Positions 58,894 to 64,000 of a DNA stretch of 64,000 nt are shown here, one piece after another; within the stretch, counting starts at the first letter, position 1; the number at the start of each line of letters is the position of its first letter. This DNA is from an uncultured Candidatus Cenarchaeum sp. GTDB taxonomy: Archaea; Thermoproteota; Nitrososphaeria; Nitrososphaerales; Nitrosopumilaceae. The translations under genes were made by a program, and so were the position numbers. The notes under the pieces were generated by a model that saw only the letters and a list, made by a program, of their open reading frames with translations, was not told where the DNA came from and ran no database searches. The stretch is from the NCBI GenBank assembly GCA_958295735.1, contig OY282369.1, forward strand, positions 1,410,161-1,474,160, written 5' to 3'.

Positions 58894-60063
58894 GTGGAGC
58901 GGGGCGGGGCGGTGGTGTACGGCATGAGCGAGGAGGGCTACGCCGCCGCGTGCATCATGGCAGTCAAGGGTACCCCCGTTTCCCTCGTGGACGAGTCGAC
59001 CGCGTCGGCGGTCCAGCTCACCGCCGAGATGGCGAAGATATACCCGGACGTCCATTCGCTCAAGGAGGACGAGCCGATACTCCTTCTGGAGCCCACCAAC
59101 AAGGCGGTCGGCGAGGCGGCCTACCTCGTATTCAGCCCCAGGATGAAGGCGGGCGAGGACGCGGCGGAGGTGCTGTCCAAGTTCAAGGATGCGGCATCCT
59201 GCCTCGGCCGGGACAGCTCGGTGGTGTACTGCCTGCCGACGGGCCTCGGCGGCAACGCGGAGAACATGTCCGTGCTGGAGCACGTGACCGGATTCGAGGT
59301 CGGCAAGACGATCTCGTACTACTATTATCCCCTGGGCGGGCCGTCCGGAAGCCCCGCCGTGATCGGCACCGCGGGCGCCGGGAACGAGAACCTGGCGCGG
59401 ATGCTGGCCGCGGGCAGGCGGGTCAAGGCCTTCGCATCAATCCCCACGTCCGAGTACCTCTACACGATGCACCTGCTGTCGCACTTTACCAGCGTGTACG
59501 ACGTGCTGGAGGTGTGCAGGATAGCCAGCGGGGGCGCCAGGAGCTCGGTGCCCGTGCCCGCCAGCGAGCTCTCCCTGGACGGCATAACGGACCTGTTCCT
59601 GGACGACATGGTGGTCGGCCAGCACGACATGTGCATGCTCCCCTCGTCGCCCGCGGAGGGGCTGGGCGGCATAGCCCACTTGGTCAACATGGCCAGCCGT
59701 GGGATCGACCAGTACATCAGGCGCCTAGCCACGACGCTCCACCGCGCGCTGAAAAGGCACGAGATAAGGCCCAGCAAGACGCAGGTACTCGTGTCCTGGA
59801 CAATCAACCGGCACGAGATCCGCGCGGACAAGGTAGTCACGCTGGGCGCGCTGATCGAATGCCTGAGGGACTACGTGAGCGACGTGGCGTACGAGCGGGA
59901 CGCCGAGCAGTTCCACACGGACAGGACGCTCGTGGTGGTGGCGTGCTCAAAGGCCGACTATGAGAGGGCCGCCGCGCGCAAGGACTCCCCGGCCATACTG
60001 CTAAAGGCGAACCCGATGTGCGAGGTAAGCGTGGGCTCGGGTCCAAAACGAAACCGCGCCTAG
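58894..60063 (+). CDS. NAD-binding-fold protein, nucleotide-sugar dehydrogenase-like
   Basis: 389 residues. N-terminal dinucleotide-type motif VVYGMSEEGYAAACIMAVKG with TPVSLVDES, then VYCLPTGLGGNAENMSVLEH and SYYYYPLGGPSG, in the manner of UDP-sugar dehydrogenases, but the catalytic Cys region is not evident. The second half (LSHFTSVYDVLEVCRIASGG, DMCMLPSSPAEGLGGIAHLVNMASRGIDQYIRRLATTLHRALK) is helical. Function not assigned. GTG 58894 is 27 nt after TTTTTCTTAC. The last residues (SGPKRNRA) and the TAG stop are supplied by a family A repeat. Confidence 0.75.
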   Translation: MERGGAVVYGMSEEGYAAACIMAVKGTPVSLVDESTASAVQLTAEMAKIYPDVHSLKEDEPILLLEPTNKAVGEAAYLVFSPRMKAGEDAAEVLSKFKDAASCLGRDSSVVYCLPTGLGGNAENMSVLEHVTGFEVGKTISYYYYPLGGPSGSPAVIGTAGAGNENLARMLAAGRRVKAFASIPTSEYLYTMHLLSHFTSVYDVLEVCRIASGGARSSVPVPASELSLDGITDLFLDDMVVGQHDMCMLPSSPAEGLGGIAHLVNMASRGIDQYIRRLATTLHRALKRHEIRPSKTQVLVSWTINRHEIRADKVVTLGALIECLRDYVSDVAYERDAEQFHTDRTLVVVACSKADYERAAARKDSPAILLKANPMCEVSVGSGPKRNRA

Positions 60064-60107
60064 CGGCGGCAAACCGCCCACGATCCCGCACCCGGATCGC
60101 GGCGGGC
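60034..60107 (+). repeat. Dispersed intergenic repeat family A over a stop codon
   Basis: CTCGGGTCCAAAACGAAACC, GCGCCTAGCGGCGGCAAACC, CCCACGATCCCGCACCCGGATCG. The TAG of GCGCCTAG ends the gene at 58894-60063. The copy at 9331 has the same GCGCCTAG. Confidence 0.8.
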
Positions 60108-60167
60108 GCGAGTACGCGCCGGGGCAATCCGGTAGGATTAAAATTGGCCGGGGCCGCCTCCGCCGCG

Positions 60168-60869
60168 TTGGCAGAAGAGCGCGGCATGGCCGGGGCCGTG
60201 GGCGCCCCGCAACCGGCGGCAGGAGCGGCGGAACAGGCGCCCGCCTCGGAACAGGCGCCCGCCTCGGAACAGGCGCCCGCCTCGGAACAGGCGCCCGCCT
60301 CGGAACAGGCGCCCGCCTCGGAACAGGCGCCCGCCTCGGAACAGGCGCCCGCCTCGGAACAGGCGGGAGACGGCGTGGCCGATCCGGAGATCGACAGGCT
60401 GCGCGGCCTGCTCTCGGAGGAGAAGCGCAGGGCGGACTCGCTGGAAGACGAGCTCCGGCGTAGCCTGGCGGACTTTCAGAACTTGGAGCGCAAAAAGATC
60501 TCGGACATCGAAAACGGCGCCAACGCGCTGGTGGACCGCTTCATGCTCGACATGCTTCCCGTCCGCGACGACCTCGCCAGGGCCCACAAGGCGGCGGCCG
60601 CCGGCGGCGGCACGGTGGTGGACGGCTTGGAGTCGATCATAAAAAACATGGATGCCGCGCTCGCAAAGCACGACATTGCCCACATGGACGTGATCGGGGA
60701 GATATTCGACCCCCGCCTCCACGAGGCAGTCACGGTAGTGGAGGACGGCTCGCTGGACGAGGGAACCATAACGGAGGAGATTCGCAGGGGATACGCGGCG
60801 CGGCAAAGGGTTATTAGGCCTGCGCTGGTCGTCATATCGAAAAAACCGGTATCAGGGAATGGTGACTGA
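60168..60869 (+). CDS. grpE: GrpE nucleotide-exchange factor
   Basis: 233 residues. Releases ADP from DnaK. After a short Ala-rich start comes a run of seven EQAPAS hexapeptides (18-bp tandem repeat, about 60235-60363), an addition not in the family. The GrpE body follows: coiled coil (EIDRLRGLLSEEKRRADSLE, DELRRSLADFQNLERKK), MLDMLPVRDDLARAHKAA, the beta domain with FDPRLHEAVTVVED, and VIRPALVVISKKP. TTG 60168 is about 29 nt after GGATTAAAATTGG. dnaK starts immediately after the stop. Confidence 0.96.
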   Translation: MAEERGMAGAVGAPQPAAGAAEQAPASEQAPASEQAPASEQAPASEQAPASEQAPASEQAPASEQAGDGVADPEIDRLRGLLSEEKRRADSLEDELRRSLADFQNLERKKISDIENGANALVDRFMLDMLPVRDDLARAHKAAAAGGGTVVDGLESIIKNMDAALAKHDIAHMDVIGEIFDPRLHEAVTVVEDGSLDEGTITEEIRRGYAARQRVIRPALVVISKKPVSGNGD

Positions 60870-62786
60870 TTGGCTAGGGTAATAGGGATAGATCTGGGAA
60901 CGAGCAACTCGGCTGCGGCCGTGATGATGGGCGGCAAGCCTACCATCATACCCGCCGCGGAGGGGGCCACCGTGGGCGGCAAGGCGTTCCCTTCGGTCGT
61001 GGCGTTTTCCAAGGACGGCGACCTCCTGGTGGGCGAGCCGGCGCGCAGGCAGGCGGTGACCAACCCCGACAACACGATAGTGGCCGCGAAGAGGAGCATG
61101 GGGACCGACCGCACGTTCGCGGCGCGGGGCAAGGAGTACCGGCCGCAGCAGATCTCCTCGTTCATACTGCAGAAGATCAAGAAGGATGCCGAGGCGTTCG
61201 TGGGGGAGCCGATCGAAAAGGCGGTGATCACGGTGCCTGCCTACTTTGACGACAACCAGCGCCAGGCCACGAAGGACGCGGGCACGATAGCCGGCCTGGA
61301 CGTGGTGAGGATCATCAACGAGCCGACGGCCGCGTCGCTCGCCTTCGGGCTGGACAAGTCCAAGGCCGACATGAAGATACTGGTGTTCGACTTTGGGGGG
61401 GGCACCCTGGACGTCACCATAATGGAGATGGGCGGCGGCGTGTTCGAGGTGATGAGCACGTCCGGCGACACCCACTTGGGCGGCACGGACATGGACAAGG
61501 CGGTCATAGACTACATAGTGGACGAATTCCGCAAAAAGGAGGGGATCGACCTCTCGCAGGACAGCACCGCGGTCACGCGCATCCGCGAGGCCGCAGAAAA
61601 GGCCAAGATCGAGCTGTCGACCGTAATGGAGACGGACGTCAACCTCCCGTTCATCTCGCACGACCCCGCATCGGGTCCCAAGAACCTCGAGCTGCGGCTC
61701 ACCAGGGCGCGGCTGGAGGAGCTCGTGGGACCCATCGTGGAGCGCTGCCGCCCCTCCGTCGAGAAGGCGCTGGAGGACGCGAAGGTCTCCACGTCGGACA
61801 TCACGAAGATCGTGATGGTGGGGGGGCCGACCCGCATGCCGGCCGTGCGCAAGTTCGTCAGCTCGGTGATAGGCAGGGACGCCGTGTCGGGCGTCGATCC
61901 GATGGAGGCCGTGGCCATGGGCGCCGCCATCCAGGCGGGAATCATAGCGGGCGACGTGGCCAGCGACATCGTGCTGCTGGACGTGACCCCGCTGACGCTG
62001 GGGATCGAGACGCTGGGGGGCGTGCGCGAGCCCCTCATAGAGAGGAACACCACCATACCCACGTCCAAGAGCAAGGTCTTCACCACGGCCGCCGACAGCC
62101 AGACTGCGGTGACCATACACGTGGTGCAGGGCGAGCGGCCGATGGCCGCCGACAACGTCTCGCTGGGAAGCTTCAACCTCACGGAGCTTCCCCCCGCCCC
62201 CCGCGGGGTGCCGCAGATAGAGGTAAAGTTCGACATTGACGCCAACGGCATCATCAACGTGACCGCCAAGGACCTCGGCACGCAAAAGGAGGCAAAGATC
62301 ACCATAGAGTCAAGTTCAAAGCTCTCGGAGGCCGAGATAAGCCGCCTGAAGGAGGACGCCGAAAAGTTCTCCGAGGACGACAAGAAGAAGATGGAGGGCG
62401 TCAGGCTCAAGAACGAGGCGGAGAACCTCATCTACTCGGCTGAAAAGCTGGTCAACCACGACATGAAGGACAAGATAAGCCAGGAGATGGGGATCAAGGT
62501 GACCGACGCCGTGCGGGAGCTGCGGGAGTCGCTGGACAAGGAGCCCGACGCGCTTAGGCCCAAGATGGATGCGCTCCAGTCGCTAGTCCACGAGCTGACC
62601 ACCGAGATGTACAAGAACATACAGCAGCAGGCGGCGGCATCCGCCGAACCCGGCCCCGCCGGCGGGGAGCAGGATCCGCCGCAGCCGCCGCCCGGCGGGG
62701 AGCAGGATCCGCCGCAGCCGCCGCCCGGCGGGGAGCAGGGCCCCGCAGGCGACGCGGACCGGGACAAGGGCCCCGCAGCCCCCTGA
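60870..62786 (+). CDS. dnaK: Hsp70 chaperone DnaK
   Basis: 638 residues. ATPase domain: [79 protein letters not shown]; interdomain linker [16 protein letters not shown]; substrate domain with [20 protein letters not shown] and a helical lid. The C-terminus has three [11 protein letters not shown]-type repeats (33-bp unit, 62655-62750) instead of the usual acidic tail. TTG 60870. Group obtained anciently from bacteria in this phylum; acts with GrpE and DnaJ. Confidence 0.98.
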   Translation: MARVIGIDLGTSNSAAAVMMGGKPTIIPAAEGATVGGKAFPSVVAFSKDGDLLVGEPARRQAVTNPDNTIVAAKRSMGTDRTFAARGKEYRPQQISSFILQKIKKDAEAFVGEPIEKAVITVPAYFDDNQRQATKDAGTIAGLDVVRIINEPTAASLAFGLDKSKADMKILVFDFGGGTLDVTIMEMGGGVFEVMSTSGDTHLGGTDMDKAVIDYIVDEFRKKEGIDLSQDSTAVTRIREAAEKAKIELSTVMETDVNLPFISHDPASGPKNLELRLTRARLEELVGPIVERCRPSVEKALEDAKVSTSDITKIVMVGGPTRMPAVRKFVSSVIGRDAVSGVDPMEAVAMGAAIQAGIIAGDVASDIVLLDVTPLTLGIETLGGVREPLIERNTTIPTSKSKVFTTAADSQTAVTIHVVQGERPMAADNVSLGSFNLTELPPAPRGVPQIEVKFDIDANGIINVTAKDLGTQKEAKITIESSSKLSEAEISRLKEDAEKFSEDDKKKMEGVRLKNEAENLIYSAEKLVNHDMKDKISQEMGIKVTDAVRELRESLDKEPDALRPKMDALQSLVHELTTEMYKNIQQQAAASAEPGPAGGEQDPPQPPPGGEQDPPQPPPGGEQGPAGDADRDKGPAAP

Positions 62787-62959
62787 TCGGCTCGGCCCCG
62801 CCGCGCCCGCGGTCCTCCCGCGCAAAGTCATTCCCCGCCGCGCCGGTTGCCTTGGCGCGAACCCGGTTCGGCGCGCCGCCTTCGCGCGCGGCCGGCAGGC
62901 GCGCGAACCCGGCCGGCCTGCCGCCATCCAATTTATAGACCGGCCGGCCAGCCGCGCGC

Positions 62960-64000
62960 GTGAGCTCCAAGAGGGACTACTACGAGGTCCTCGGCGTCCA
63001 AAAGGACGCCACGGCCGACGAGATAAAGGCGCAATACCGCAAGCTGGCCCTCAAGTTCCACCCCGACCGGAACAAGACGGCCGAGGCGGCGGAGCACTTC
63101 AAGGAGATCTCCGAGGCCTACGCGGTCGTCTCGGACGGCAAGAAGAGGAAGATCTACGACCGGCACGGCCACGCGGGGGTAGACGGCAGGTATACCACGG
63201 AGGACATCTTCCAGGGGGCGAGCGGAAACTTCAACGACGTGTTCGCCGACCTCTTCGGCCGCCGCGGGGGCGGCGGCGGGTTCGAGTCGGTGTTCGAGAC
63301 GTTCATGGGGCAGGGCGGCGGGCGCGGCGGGCCCGGGCGGCCGAGGGGCAGGGACATGCTGTGCGAGACGACGGTCACGCTGGAGGACGTCCTCCACGGC
63401 AAGCGGGTGGAGTTCGACCACAAGGGGGCCGTGGCCTGCGAGGCGTGCGGCTCCACCGGCTGCGCGCCTGGCAGCACGAAGATCCGGTGCAAGGGGTGCG
63501 GCGGGAGCGGCCAGGTCCGGGCGCAGCGCCGCATGGGGTTCGCCTCGTTCGTCACGGTGGGGGCGTGCCGCGACTGCGGCGGGCAGGGCAGGGTGGTCGA
63601 AAAGCCGTGCCGCGACTGCGGCGGGAGGGGGGTCCGAAAGGGCAAGAGGCGCATAGAGTTCGGCCTGCCCCCCGGCATAGACGACGGCGAATACACGATG
63701 CCCGGCAGGGGAGAGATTGCCCCGGGCGGAATCAACGGGGATCTGATCGTGAGGGTAGCGGTGGAGCCCCACCGCCACTTCCGGCGTGACGGCAGGAACA
63801 TATTCTGCGACAAGCACGTCACCATGGTGGAGGCGGCGCTGGGGGCCGAGGTAAGAGTCCCCACGCTGGAGGGCGAGGAGGACGTGCGCATCGCGGCGGG
63901 GACCCAGCCCAACCACCTGGCCAAGCTGGGGGGGATGGGGGTGCCCAAGCGCGGCTACGGCGGCAGGGGCGACCAGTACGTCCGGATAGTGGTGGACGTG
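62960..64000 (+). CDS. dnaJ: DnaJ/Hsp40 co-chaperone, 3' end outside window
   Basis: 347 codons visible. J domain with DYYEVLGVQKDATADEIKAQ, LKFHPDRNKT (the HPD triad) at the N-terminus; Gly/Phe-rich stretch near residues 85-125; zinc domain with CEACGSTG, CKGCGGSG, CRDCGGQG and CRDCGGRG, all four knuckles intact; then the C-terminal substrate-binding barrels (IEFGLPPGIDDGEY ... GDQYVRIVVDV). GTG 62960 is 25 nt after AATTTATAGAC, so dnaJ has its own promoter, separate from grpE-dnaK. Confidence 0.98.
   Translation, partial: MSSKRDYYEVLGVQKDATADEIKAQYRKLALKFHPDRNKTAEAAEHFKEISEAYAVVSDGKKRKIYDRHGHAGVDGRYTTEDIFQGASGNFNDVFADLFGRRGGGGGFESVFETFMGQGGGRGGPGRPRGRDMLCETTVTLEDVLHGKRVEFDHKGAVACEACGSTGCAPGSTKIRCKGCGGSGQVRAQRRMGFASFVTVGACRDCGGQGRVVEKPCRDCGGRGVRKGKRRIEFGLPPGIDDGEYTMPGRGEIAPGGINGDLIVRVAVEPHRHFRRDGRNIFCDKHVTMVEAALGAEVRVPTLEGEEDVRIAAGTQPNHLAKLGGMGVPKRGYGGRGDQYVRIVVDV

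Overview
The window looks like chromosome from a very GC-rich ammonia-oxidising archaeon (Nitrososphaeria/Thaumarchaeota), most like the sponge-associated Cenarchaeum group. Grounds: archaeal information-processing genes (PriS/PriL primase, aIF2 alpha and gamma, S6e, Nop10, LSm, an RPA-like OB-fold protein, RadB-like ATPase, Lhr helicase, RqcH/NEMF), the archaeal phosphomevalonate dehydratase pair, a bacterial-type MetK and a GrpE-DnaK-DnaJ cluster as known in this phylum, and strikingly uniform leaderless promoters: an A/T-rich TATA-like box about 25-28 nt upstream of an ATG, GTG or TTG. I used that spacing to choose many start codons. The lineage is an inference; GC content was judged by eye.

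Layout. 1-7745: minus-strand part of a giant secreted NHL beta-propeller protein whose distal part holds 16 exact tandem 60-bp repeats. 7746-11027: two large GC-rich intergenic regions that resemble each other, plus two small exported-protein genes; the promoters of the giant protein and of the 9501-10181 gene share a 16-bp palindrome at the same distance from the start codon. 11028-15559: CbiT, a membrane protein, RqcH, a Mut7-C RNase-like protein and AMMECR1. 15482-22700: phosphomevalonate dehydratase, endonuclease III, glycyl-tRNA synthetase, endonuclease IV, primase. 23026-34654: UPF0182 membrane protein, glutamine amidotransferase, C39-like/TPR protein, tRNA-Gly(CCC), zinc ribbon, S6e, aIF2 gamma, PIN protein, PEBP protein, and an AglB oligosaccharyltransferase fused to a cyclophilin. 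34853-39503: RadB-like, zinc ribbon, LSm, MetK, SDR epimerase, coiled-coil protein. 39580-45686: cobalamin block (CbiD, CbiG, CbiX, CbiC, CbiA/CobB, CobA/CobO). 45792-49017: DUF354 protein, an unknown, aIF2 alpha, Nop10. 49182-50511: complete insertion sequence. 50555-58529: Lhr, RPA-like protein, divergent CARF-HTH/PIN pair, ABC exporter. 58600-64000: tRNA-Gln(TTG), an NAD-binding-fold protein, GrpE, DnaK, DnaJ (runs off the end).

The most unusual signal is between the genes. Five places (8365, 12281, 28683, 55285, 58749) show the same geometry: a locus-specific direct repeat of 32-37 bp, a unique 34-39 bp insert, then the repeat again (period 68-72 bp). The repeat differs at every locus and is local flanking sequence, once including a ribosomal-protein stop codon. 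This looks like single-spacer, CRISPR-like units scattered in the genome: local duplication of about 35 bp around an insert of about 35 bp. No cas gene is in the window. Two further dispersed intergenic families (A, about 65 bp; B, about 98-bp units with a hairpin core) and several minisatellites (60, 47, 27, 18 bp) add to a repeat-rich picture.
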